From the NCBI RefSeq assembly GCF_037076565.1, contig NZ_AP029028.1, positions 124,001 through 188,000 on the forward strand: a stretch of DNA of 64,000 bases, read 5' to 3'. A program made the translations under genes and the position numbers. Below the pieces are notes generated by a model. That model had not been told where the DNA came from. It saw only the letters and a list, made by a program, of their open reading frames with translations, and made no database searches. Shown piece by piece: positions 55,161 to 62,981 of this stretch. Positions within the stretch are counted from its first letter, which is position 1. The number at the start of each line of letters is the position of its first letter. The stretch comes from Herbaspirillum sp. DW155 (GTDB taxonomy: Bacteria; Pseudomonadota; Gammaproteobacteria; Burkholderiales; Burkholderiaceae_D).

Positions 55161-55212
55161 GTTTTTAAGATTTAAAACCTTAAAAACTTAAAAACAGAAA
55201 CTTAGAAACTTA
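55161..55212. repeat. AT-rich repeat tract between livH and livM
   Basis: GTTTTTAAG (55161-55169) pairs with CTTAAAAAC (55179-55187), and the heptamer AAACTTA occurs three times (55184-55190, 55198-55204, 55206-55212). This low-complexity, AT-rich tract contrasts with the GC-rich flanks. It could be an RNA processing or protein-binding region; it starts right after the livH stop. Confidence 0.6.
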
Positions 55213-55232
55213 AGAAATCGGAAGAGAACACT

Positions 55233-56447
55233 ATGGCTCTCATGACCTTCGACATGAAGCGCAACCCCCAGCAGGCGCGGTTCAGCCTGCTGGCGCTGTT
55301 GGCGCTGATGATCATCTTCCCCATGATCGCCCAGCATTTCGGCAATTCGTGGGTGCGCATCATGGATATGGCGCTGCTCTACATCATGCTGGCCCTGGGC
55401 CTGAACGTGGTGGTGGGTTTCGCAGGCCTCTTGGACCTGGGCTACATCGCCTTCTATGCCATCGGCGCCTACAGCGCCGGTCTGCTGGCCTCGCCCCAGT
55501 TCGCGCAGGTGATCGAATCCTTCGTCAACACCTATCCTGCCATCGGCAATTTCCTGGTGTGGCTGTGCGGTCCGCAGATCGTGCAGAACGGCATCCACCT
55601 CTCGCTGTGGCTGATCGTGCCGATCTCGGGCGTGCTGGCGGCGCTCTTCGGTGCGCTGCTGGGCGCGCCCACCCTGAAGCTGCGCGGTGACTACCTGGCC
55701 ATCGTGACGCTGGGCTTCGGCGAGATCATCCGCATCTTCATGAACAACCTCAACGCCCCGGTGAACATCACCAACGGTCCGCAGGGCATCAACCTGATCG
55801 ATCCGATCCGCGTGTTCGGCGTCTCGCTGGCCGGCGAGCCGGGGTCGGGTTCGATGGTCAAGGTGTTCGGCATGAGCCTGCCTTCGGTCAACGCGTATTA
55901 CTACCTGTTCCTGGTGCTGTGCATCTTCGTGATCTTCTTCTCGTCCCGCCTGCAGGATTCGCGCCTGGGCCGTGCGTGGGTGGCCATTCGTGAAGATGAG
56001 ATCGCGGCCAAGGCGATGGGCATCAACACCCGCAACGTCAAGCTGCTGGCCTTCGCCATGGGCGCTTCGTTTGGTGGCGTGGCTGGTGCCATGTTCGGCG
56101 CCTTCCAGGGCTTCGTTTCGCCGGAATCTTTCTCGCTGACCGAATCCATCGCCGTGCTGGCCATGGTGGTGCTGGGCGGCATTGGCCACATCCCCGGCGT
56201 GGTGCTGGGAGGCGTGATCCTGGCGGCGCTGCCGGAAGTGCTGCGCCACGTGGTGGAGCCGCTGCAGATGGCCATCTTCGGGAAGGTGTGGATCGATGCT
56301 GAAGTGCTGCGCCAGCTGCTCTACGGGCTGGCGATGGTGATCATCATGCTGACCCGTCCGGCTGGCCTGTGGCCCTCGCCGCGCCATGAAGACCGTCCCG
56401 AAGTGGACCATACCAAAATCGGCACGACCGGCGAAGTCAAAGCCTAA
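55233..56447 (+). CDS. livM: Branched-chain amino acid ABC transporter permease LivM
   Basis: The second permease, 404 residues, with about nine hydrophobic segments. It shows the LivM marks GLNVVVGFAGLLDLGYIAFYAIGAY, GRAWVAIREDEIAAKAMGIN and SFGGVAGAMFGAFQGFVSPE. It is somewhat longer than usual because of a loop around residues 110-150. GGAAGAGAACACT precedes the start. It lies between livH and livG. Confidence 0.95.
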   Translation: MALMTFDMKRNPQQARFSLLALLALMIIFPMIAQHFGNSWVRIMDMALLYIMLALGLNVVVGFAGLLDLGYIAFYAIGAYSAGLLASPQFAQVIESFVNTYPAIGNFLVWLCGPQIVQNGIHLSLWLIVPISGVLAALFGALLGAPTLKLRGDYLAIVTLGFGEIIRIFMNNLNAPVNITNGPQGINLIDPIRVFGVSLAGEPGSGSMVKVFGMSLPSVNAYYYLFLVLCIFVIFFSSRLQDSRLGRAWVAIREDEIAAKAMGINTRNVKLLAFAMGASFGGVAGAMFGAFQGFVSPESFSLTESIAVLAMVVLGGIGHIPGVVLGGVILAALPEVLRHVVEPLQMAIFGKVWIDAEVLRQLLYGLAMVIIMLTRPAGLWPSPRHEDRPEVDHTKIGTTGEVKA

Positions 56448-56468
56448 GCCCTATCAGGAGCACAGAAC

Positions 56469-57236
56469 ATGACACAGACACTGCTCAAGATCCGCGACGT
56501 CAGCAAGCGTTTCGGCGGCCTGCAAGCCTTGAACGGCGTGGGCATCACCATCGAGCGCGGCCAGATCTATGGCCTGATCGGCCCCAACGGTGCCGGCAAG
56601 ACCACCTTCTTCAACGTCATCACGGGCCTGTATCAACCCGATACCGGCACCTTCGAACTGGACGGCAAGCCCTATTCGCCGAGCGCTCCGCACGAAGTGG
56701 CCAAGGCCGGCATCGCGCGCACCTTCCAGAACATTCGCCTCTTCGGTGAAATGACCGTGCTGGAAAACGTGATGGTCGGTTGCCACGTGCGCACCAAACA
56801 AAATGTCTTCGGTGCGGTGTTCCGCCACAAGGCGGCACGCGATGAGGAAGAGGCGATCCGCGCCAAGTCGCAGCAGCTGCTGGACTTCGTGGGCATCGGC
56901 CAGTTCGCCAAGCGCACGGCGCGCCACCTCTCGTATGGCGACCAGCGCCGTCTGGAAATCGCCCGCGCCCTGGCGACCGATCCGCAACTGCTGGCGCTGG
57001 ACGAACCGGCGGCCGGCATGAACGCCACCGAGAAGCTCGGCCTGCGCGAACTGCTGGTGAAGATCCAGGCCGAGGGCAAGACCATCCTGCTGATCGAACA
57101 CGACGTGAAGCTGATGATGGGCCTGTGCAACCGCATCACGGTGCTGGACTACGGCAAGCCGATTGCCGAGGGCGTGCCGGCCGACGTGCAGAAGAACCCG
57201 GCGGTGATCGAGGCCTACCTCGGTGCAGGACATTAA
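56469..57236 (+). CDS. livG: Branched-chain amino acid ABC transporter ATPase LivG
   Basis: A 255-residue ABC ATPase with Walker A GPNGAGKTT, the Q-loop FQNIRLF, the signature LSYGDQRRLEIARAL, and Walker B LLALDEPAAGMN with H-loop IEHDVKLMM. The LivG-type start with the long insertion (RTKQNVFGAVFRHKAARDEEEA) is present. TCAGGAGCACAG precedes the ATG. It pairs with livF. Confidence 0.96.
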   Translation: MTQTLLKIRDVSKRFGGLQALNGVGITIERGQIYGLIGPNGAGKTTFFNVITGLYQPDTGTFELDGKPYSPSAPHEVAKAGIARTFQNIRLFGEMTVLENVMVGCHVRTKQNVFGAVFRHKAARDEEEAIRAKSQQLLDFVGIGQFAKRTARHLSYGDQRRLEIARALATDPQLLALDEPAAGMNATEKLGLRELLVKIQAEGKTILLIEHDVKLMMGLCNRITVLDYGKPIAEGVPADVQKNPAVIEAYLGAGH

Positions 57237-57251
57237 GCGAGACCACAGAAC

Positions 57252-57977
57252 ATGACAACCAACATCCTCAAAGTCGAACAACTGAGCGTGGCCTATGGCG
57301 GCATCCAGGCCGTCAAGGGCATCAGCCTGGAAGTCAACGACGGTGAACTGGTCACCCTGATCGGCGCCAACGGCGCGGGCAAGACCACCACCTTGAAGGC
57401 CATCACCGGCACGCTGCCCAGCAGCAAGGTGGATGGTCACATCTACTATCTCGGCCATCCCTTGAAGGGCAAGAAGTCCTTCGAGCTGGTCAAGGACAAG
57501 CTGGCGATGGTGCCGGAAGGCCGTGGCGTCTTCACCCGCATGAGCATCCAGGAAAACCTGTTGATGGGCGCCTACACCAGCAATGACAAGGGCCAGATCC
57601 AGGCCGAAATCGACCGCTGGTTCGAGGTCTTCCCGCGCCTGAAGGAACGTGCGGCGCAGATGGCGGGCACCTTGTCGGGTGGTGAACAGCAGATGCTGGC
57701 GATGGCGCGTGCGCTGATGAGCCATCCCAAGCTGCTGCTGCTGGATGAACCGTCGATGGGCTTGTCGCCGATCATGGTGGAGAAGATCTTTGAAGTGATC
57801 CGCAATGTGTCGGCGCAGGGCATCACCATCCTGCTGGTGGAACAGAACGCCAAGCTGGCGCTGCAGGCGGCGCATCGCGGTTACGTGATGGAGTCGGGTC
57901 TGATCACCATGGAAGGGCAGGCGCAGCAGATGCTGGATGATCCGCGGGTGAAGGCGGCTTATCTGGGAGAGGGTTGA
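57252..57977 (+). CDS. livF: Branched-chain amino acid ABC transporter ATPase LivF
   Basis: A 241-residue ABC ATPase with Walker A GANGAGKTT, the signature LSGGEQQMLAMARAL, Walker B LLLLDEPSMGLSPIMV and H-loop VEQNAKLAL. It is the second ATPase of the HAAT transporter. 15 bases separate it from livG. The operon ends at the terminator 58027-58056. Confidence 0.96.
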   Translation: MTTNILKVEQLSVAYGGIQAVKGISLEVNDGELVTLIGANGAGKTTTLKAITGTLPSSKVDGHIYYLGHPLKGKKSFELVKDKLAMVPEGRGVFTRMSIQENLLMGAYTSNDKGQIQAEIDRWFEVFPRLKERAAQMAGTLSGGEQQMLAMARALMSHPKLLLLDEPSMGLSPIMVEKIFEVIRNVSAQGITILLVEQNAKLALQAAHRGYVMESGLITMEGQAQQMLDDPRVKAAYLGEG

Positions 57978-58026
57978 GCTGATGAGATAATCCGTAAATG
58001 ATATAAATCATTTGTGGTCCATCGAT

Positions 58027-58056
58027 AAAAAAGCGCAGCCTTGGCTGCGCTTTTTT
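58027..58056. terminator. Bidirectional terminator after livF
   Basis: AAAAAAGCGCAGCC (58027-58040) and its complement (58043-58056) form a perfect 14-bp stem with a two-base spacer, flanked by A6 and T6. It serves livF on the + strand and the convergent effector-island genes on the - strand. Confidence 0.92.
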
Positions 58057-58114
58057 ACTTGGAGGCAGACTGAATCACCTGCATGAATCTTTCTGATGGC
58101 GACATGGGCAAGTG

Positions 58115-58855
58115 TTAGCGGCCAAACTCAATGCTCTTCAATGCGCGCATGAAGTCTCGATAATGCAGTTCGTTCGGCTCCCGGGGATTACGGTCCCGGG
58201 CAAGGCAGGTGGCGAACTCCAGGCTATTTTTCTGATTGCCGAGCAAGGCGATGAAACATCGTTGTGGCCGCTTGGGCGCCAGGTCACCCATTTCGTTTCT
58301 GGTCGGCTCGGTGCGCCGCGTCCAGAGATAGCCGGTCCAGTCCTTGCCGTGAATTTTCTCCCGCTTGATCTCATCGGGCTGTCTCGCCCACAGAAAATCC
58401 ACACCGTACTCGTTGAGCTGTATCGCATCATCCTCCTGATCCAGGTGGCCCGTGCGCGAAGGGACGGCGATCCAGTCCGAGATGCCTGAAGCGAGATAGT
58501 CCTGCGTAGATTGTCGCGAGAGAAACCCTTCCGTGTTTGCCAGCAGTCCGGGGCCTGAAAAGTCCTCCGGATAATGGCCCATCTGAAGTACTTTGGCACC
58601 AGGATAGTGTGGAAGCGCAGTACAGGTGATGATGGGTGAGCTGCTCGGTGGACGCATCGAAAAATGACAGGTCTCCTTGATCCTGCGCTGCTTGAATTTG
58701 AAAAGAACAGCTGCGTTAGCGGCGACCGAATCGATGTGGCAGCTTAAAGCGAGACACAACATCAGGAAAGAAATCAGTATCTTCATTGAAGAGGATTTTT
58801 CGTGGGACCAGGAAGACAGATTTGGTTCTGTGTTCATGGAAAGTGAGTGCTTCAT
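58115..58855 (-). CDS. Exported unknown protein in the T6SS island
   Basis: The frame gives 246 residues from an ATG at 58855 that overlaps the stop of the broken gene upstream (ATGA), or 223 residues from the ATG at 58786 (MKILISFLMLCLALSCHIDSVAA), which starts a clean signal or lipoprotein-like segment. The rest has cysteine pairs (CHFSMRPP, CTALPHY; CFIAL, CLARDR) and aromatic motifs but no family that I recognise. Its place at the end of the effector-immunity run and its export signal suggest a second immunity-type or accessory protein; this is an inference. The region is AT-richer than the chromosome. Confidence 0.7.
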   Translation of the reverse strand: MKHSLSMNTEPNLSSWSHEKSSSMKILISFLMLCLALSCHIDSVAANAAVLFKFKQRRIKETCHFSMRPPSSSPIITCTALPHYPGAKVLQMGHYPEDFSGPGLLANTEGFLSRQSTQDYLASGISDWIAVPSRTGHLDQEDDAIQLNEYGVDFLWARQPDEIKREKIHGKDWTGYLWTRRTEPTRNEMGDLAPKRPQRCFIALLGNQKNSLEFATCLARDRNPREPNELHYRDFMRALKSIEFGR

Positions 58856-59264
58856 TGGCTGTCGAAAGTGATGCTGTAGATCATCTTCATGAAGTCGTCC
58901 ACATCGAACTCTGCCGGGTCGGTTTTTTTTCCGTTACGCGGCAAGCAGATGAGATCGGAGTACAGCGTCATGGTCGCATTCCCGATGATCAGGAGAAAGC
59001 ATTCTTAATCTGGCGAGCAAAGTCGTTATGCTCAAACTGATTCACGAAGTAGCCGATGCTCATCGCCCGATAGGAATCAGTCAATTGCCGATCCCCACTG
59101 CAACTAACCCCGTCAATCGTGTCGACCAGCGTGAGTGCGAACCCGCAGCGATTCCGCATTTCCACACCCAGATAGATAGGCTCTTGGTCGACCGCTGCTG
59201 CGTCAGCGGAGAACGATATTGCTGCAAGCAGGGAGATTTTCGCGGCCGTGGTAATCCAGTTCAT
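58852..59264 (-). pseudogene. Frameshifted small exported protein, candidate immunity gene
   Basis: Two fragments on the - strand overlap. The first, 59264 to 58989, encodes 91 residues with a signal peptide (ISLLAAISFSADA) and ends at a TGA shortly after DFARQIKN. The second, in the -1 frame, is open from a stop just upstream of the first fragment's stop and encodes LLIIGNATMTLYSDLICLP, then RNGKKTDPAEFDVDDFMKM and YSITFDSQ, ending at 58852. Adding one base near 58990-59000 joins them into about 137 residues. The coding quality of both parts suggests a recent one-base loss or a sequencing error. The joined product resembles small exported T6SS immunity proteins with a late CLP motif (Rap1a/Tai type), which is a tentative comparison. 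Confidence 0.75.
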
Positions 59265-59349
59265 TGTCTGTCCCTTCGCTGGGCTTGGACCTTGGTATCT
59301 TTCGTTTGTTTATCGTCCCCGAGTAGCTGCTCAAGATATGACAGATACT

Positions 59350-60462
59350 TCATTTGTCGGAAGGAATCGAACCCCGATGTTTGACGGAATCCGCAATTTG
59401 CCTCGCGAGCTTGAAGAATTCCTTCTTAGGGACTGGCTTGATGCCGCGCTTGATGGCTTGCTGGGCGTCCCGGATGACATAGAGCATGAGGTCAGGGGTA
59501 TCGACCTTGGCATCGGGATTACCCTGGGTCACGACCAGGTAGCCGAAGTCTTCGGTGATCTTGTCGGTTCTGATCATTCGAACCTTGGATTCCACTGCAC
59601 GCTGACCAGCGAAGGGGATTTTGTTGTGGCGACGGAATTTCAGGAGGTTTTCTATGGAATCGTAGTCTTGGTAGTCTTGCGTCCAGAAGAAATTGGATTT
59701 GTAGATGGCGGTAAAGACCTCTGGCCTCATGTATTCCCCCGGTCGACCAGCAGAGCGATCCTCAAGAAAGATTGTGATGTCCGGATGATCTTTTAAGCGA
59801 TATGTCGTTCCAGCTAATCGTGCTTCGTTCTCGACGTCCTCCACAAAGAGGAAGGGCATACAGACGCCAGATCGCTGCGGTATGGTGAAATTTGCCCGAT
59901 AACCGATATTGGTGACGATCTTTTTAAGAATTTCTGTTTCTCGACTGATCTGATCTTTATCCACGGATGACATTAAGGTCACCGCATGGTTGTTGACTAC
60001 GAGTGCAACTAGAAAGAACAGATTGGCGCGTATGGCAAACTTTGATCCATCATTCGCGTAAATCGTCTCGAATGGATTCTCCGGATCTTCTGAACGGCGA
60101 TATTTCTCCGTCAGTACATCCTCTCTCGCGCTCACGCCGAATTCGTCGGCTTTCTTTAGAAAGCTCGAGATTTCCGAGGGGCGGAGTTGATTGGAGATCT
60201 TTATATTTCCACCGTAAGAGAACCAGCTGTATCCTGCACGCACTCCGTCCGAAAAGAAAAATCGCGCACTCGAGCTGTCTTCAAGAACAGCTTTCGTCGG
60301 CGTGATCGCGATATCGGCATCACCGGGAATGGATATTTTCATGCGTCCCACGCAATCGGTACGCCAATCCAGCTTTTCAGTCGCGCTTGCGCAAATGGAA
60401 GTTGTGATGAGCGTGATTGCTGTAATCGAACGTAGCCGCGTCATTTTATAAATATTTTCCAT
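59350..60462 (-). CDS. Putative T6SS immunity protein, Tli4-like
   Basis: A 370-residue exported protein: the N-terminal segment LRSITAITLITTSICASA is a signal peptide. The mature start CVGRMKISIPGDADI, with a cysteine soon after the cleavage site and the IPGD pattern, resembles the Tli4 immunity family that blocks lipase effectors in the periplasm. The ATG at 60462 overlaps the stop of the phospholipase gene by one base (TAATG), so effector and immunity are translationally coupled; the ATG at 60444 is an alternative start. The body is AT-rich for this genome. The family name is tentative, but the role as immunity protein is strongly supported by position. Confidence 0.72.
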   Translation of the reverse strand: MENIYKMTRLRSITAITLITTSICASATEKLDWRTDCVGRMKISIPGDADIAITPTKAVLEDSSSARFFFSDGVRAGYSWFSYGGNIKISNQLRPSEISSFLKKADEFGVSAREDVLTEKYRRSEDPENPFETIYANDGSKFAIRANLFFLVALVVNNHAVTLMSSVDKDQISRETEILKKIVTNIGYRANFTIPQRSGVCMPFLFVEDVENEARLAGTTYRLKDHPDITIFLEDRSAGRPGEYMRPEVFTAIYKSNFFWTQDYQDYDSIENLLKFRRHNKIPFAGQRAVESKVRMIRTDKITEDFGYLVVTQGNPDAKVDTPDLMLYVIRDAQQAIKRGIKPVPKKEFFKLARQIADSVKHRGSIPSDK

Positions 60463-62978
60463 TATGCTTCCTTGTCGGCTGAGGATCGAGATTGTGTCAC
60501 CATTGATTGCGCAATCTTCGGACTGCCAAAATGAGATTTGTCGTTATTGGCGACCAAACTAGTTGGATACGGAAAATTATTTTTTTCGCCTTCCGACCAG
60601 TGGATAGGAAGTGCGGTGATAAAGCCTTTAATCTTATTCAGTTCGCTTACCGCTCCTTGCTCATGTCGATGGCGGCTCCAGAACTCATTCTCGAATGGTA
60701 AGGATGACGACGGATATCCTTGCGTAGTGGATGCAGATCTAGGCCATCTCTTTTCGTGATCCCAGTTGGGAATGATTGAGCTAGCCTTCTTTTTATATTT
60801 GCTCCAGCTGCGGGGAATATAATCAAACACCGCCTCATAAGCCGCAGCATTCTCCTCAGCCTGTTTCTGAATCGCCCGCCAGCTCGCCGGACAAGCGGGC
60901 TTATCGATTGCCGACAGCAAGTGGTCCGCAGGTCTAACGCCACCGACAGCACTTGGCTTCAATCCGATCGCAAACAACTTGCGCCAGATATCCATGCGCA
61001 GCTTGCGCGCAAAATCCCTGACCGGTCGCTGCACACCATCGCCACACAGATCGGCCGTGCTGTTTTTCTGATCCGCGACCAGCAGGGCAATTTCTGAGTC
61101 GCCTTCGCCATTGAGACTGCGATCATTGATGTTGGCGCTGCCGAAGAGGGCATAGCGGTCATCCACGATCATCAGCTTGGTGTGCACATAAACTTGCTCG
61201 GTCACGTAACGCTCACCCAGTTTGGCCCAGTTGCGCAGATTGAGTAGCGTGACGTAGTCGAAGCAAGCCTCCATCGGAATGTGCTCCAGCTCCTTATGCA
61301 TGTCCTGGTTGGTGTCGGCAAACATGCGCTTGTAGTTCTTGTCGCCTTGGTCTCTGAGTTGACGGGCGCGCAAGGCGCGGCGGATACCGTTGAGCAAGCT
61401 GTTGGTGCCGAAGGATATCGTCTGCATGGTCCAGTAGATTTGTACGGCCACCGATGCGGTGGTGAAGAAATCACCTTCAGGATGCACCGGCAACGTAATG
61501 TAGACGTGGAAGGGCTGCGGTTCGGCATTGAGGATGGCGCGCGTGATGCGTTTGATCAGGGCTTCACAGATGGGATTCGTGGGGGGCTCGTAGAGTGAAG
61601 AGCTCTTGTTGGCATCATTTTGGCGTAATGTCCAGCTTGCGACTTTACTTAGGCCGTGCTTTTGTGCGTTGATGAAATTGGCTGCCGGAGAAAGGTCTTG
61701 TCCAGGTTTTTGGCCATCCACAGAGGGTTCGTCATGAACCGGCTTCCCCATCTTGCCTACAAAGAACTGGTTCTCAATGTAGACGAAATGATCGGCCTTC
61801 TCGATCAGCTTGCACATCGCTTGCTTGATATGGTCCTCGCAGACTGCGGCGGTTTTTCCGTTGCGGTGATTCTCTTTCTTGCGCAGGCCCGCAGGGGCGC
61901 TGCGTAACACTTGCACCATGGCTGATCCCGCCGCCGCAAACTGTTGTGCTGGAGGGGGCGATGGCAGGCGAGGGCCGCCGCTGGCGTTCCATCGATCCAC
62001 GAAGTTGCTCAGGATATCCGCTACGCTCGGGCCTTCCATGCGCACATGCATGTCTTGCCAGGGCATACGGGCCTGGCGGGCCGGGTCCAGAGTGAATGGG
62101 GCCGGAGAATCGATGCCTGCGCCATTGGTCATGAGGTCCAGTAGTTGTGGTTCGTCGTAGGGGATCTGCCACTTCCCGCCTTTGAGTTTCTGCCGTTCGG
62201 TCAGCAGCAAGACATCCGGAGCCAGGGACAGCGGCTTCATTGGTGGTGCGGAAGGTGACGGTGGCACGGCGAGGCCAGGATGTGAAGGCTGATTGTCCTG
62301 ACCCAGGCTGATCGGGTTCACCGTGTCCGTGAAGGGCACCGCCAGCAGGGCCGGAATGCAGGGGTTGTAGCGATTCATGACCTCCCGCCCTTGCTCATCG
62401 CACTTGAGTGAGAAGCGCTCGTCATCGTAGCGGCCGTAGGCCACGTCGATGCCGCCGACATAGGCGTAGCGCCGATCAATGATGATGGTCTTCTGGTGGT
62501 GGCTGAAATACGCTTTGTTGGTCAGGTTGAAGCTGGGAGAAGCGATCGCCAAGACGGTGCCCGGTGCCACATCCGGTTCCTGGTTGATGCTCTTGAGGAC
62601 CCGAATGGTGGCCACATCGTAGGTGCGCACCGGCCGCGTGTCATCCCAGGGCATGACGTAAATTTTCATGCCCTTCTTGCGGGCGGCCTGGAGCAGCACG
62701 TCATAGAGCCGCTTGCCCGGTGCCATCAGTGCGTCCCAGTTGATCTGCCAGCCGGCAATGCAGATCTCGCTGCTGGCGTTCTCCATCTTCTCGATGAGGT
62801 CGGCAAAATAGGCTTTGCCCGTCACGAAGGCATGCAGGTCGTTGCCATCGCGCTTGGGTGCATAGACGTGATCGTCGTCGATCCAAAGACCGCTTGTGAC
62901 GGTGGTCTTGAACGTCCCATCCGTCCCGGCAATGATGCTGGTGCTTCTGCTGGTTTGATCCAGATCCATGGTGGCCAT
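60462..62978 (-). CDS. T6SS phospholipase D effector, Tle5-like
   Basis: An 838-residue protein of the phospholipase D superfamily with two complete HKD motifs: HQKTIIID (His161, Lys163, Asp168) and HTKLMIVD (His599, Lys601, Asp606), each followed by a GG/GS-x-N type segment (GGIDVAYGR; GSANINDRS). There is no signal peptide, as expected for a type VI effector. The gene follows vgrG by 3 bases and is followed by an exported putative immunity gene, the standard VgrG-Tle5 layout. It probably degrades phospholipids of target cell membranes. The Lys-rich C-terminal part (about 740-838) is AT-rich and may be the most variable. Confidence 0.9.
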   Translation of the reverse strand: MATMDLDQTSRSTSIIAGTDGTFKTTVTSGLWIDDDHVYAPKRDGNDLHAFVTGKAYFADLIEKMENASSEICIAGWQINWDALMAPGKRLYDVLLQAARKKGMKIYVMPWDDTRPVRTYDVATIRVLKSINQEPDVAPGTVLAIASPSFNLTNKAYFSHHQKTIIIDRRYAYVGGIDVAYGRYDDERFSLKCDEQGREVMNRYNPCIPALLAVPFTDTVNPISLGQDNQPSHPGLAVPPSPSAPPMKPLSLAPDVLLLTERQKLKGGKWQIPYDEPQLLDLMTNGAGIDSPAPFTLDPARQARMPWQDMHVRMEGPSVADILSNFVDRWNASGGPRLPSPPPAQQFAAAGSAMVQVLRSAPAGLRKKENHRNGKTAAVCEDHIKQAMCKLIEKADHFVYIENQFFVGKMGKPVHDEPSVDGQKPGQDLSPAANFINAQKHGLSKVASWTLRQNDANKSSSLYEPPTNPICEALIKRITRAILNAEPQPFHVYITLPVHPEGDFFTTASVAVQIYWTMQTISFGTNSLLNGIRRALRARQLRDQGDKNYKRMFADTNQDMHKELEHIPMEACFDYVTLLNLRNWAKLGERYVTEQVYVHTKLMIVDDRYALFGSANINDRSLNGEGDSEIALLVADQKNSTADLCGDGVQRPVRDFARKLRMDIWRKLFAIGLKPSAVGGVRPADHLLSAIDKPACPASWRAIQKQAEENAAAYEAVFDYIPRSWSKYKKKASSIIPNWDHEKRWPRSASTTQGYPSSSLPFENEFWSRHRHEQGAVSELNKIKGFITALPIHWSEGEKNNFPYPTSLVANNDKSHFGSPKIAQSMVTQSRSSADKEA

Positions 62979-62981
62979 GAC

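Noticed and set aside
58852..59264. Programmed -1 frameshifting as the explanation for the two fragments
   Set aside because: No X-XXY-YYZ slippery heptamer or downstream pseudoknot is visible at the junction; a plain one-base deletion or sequencing error is simpler.
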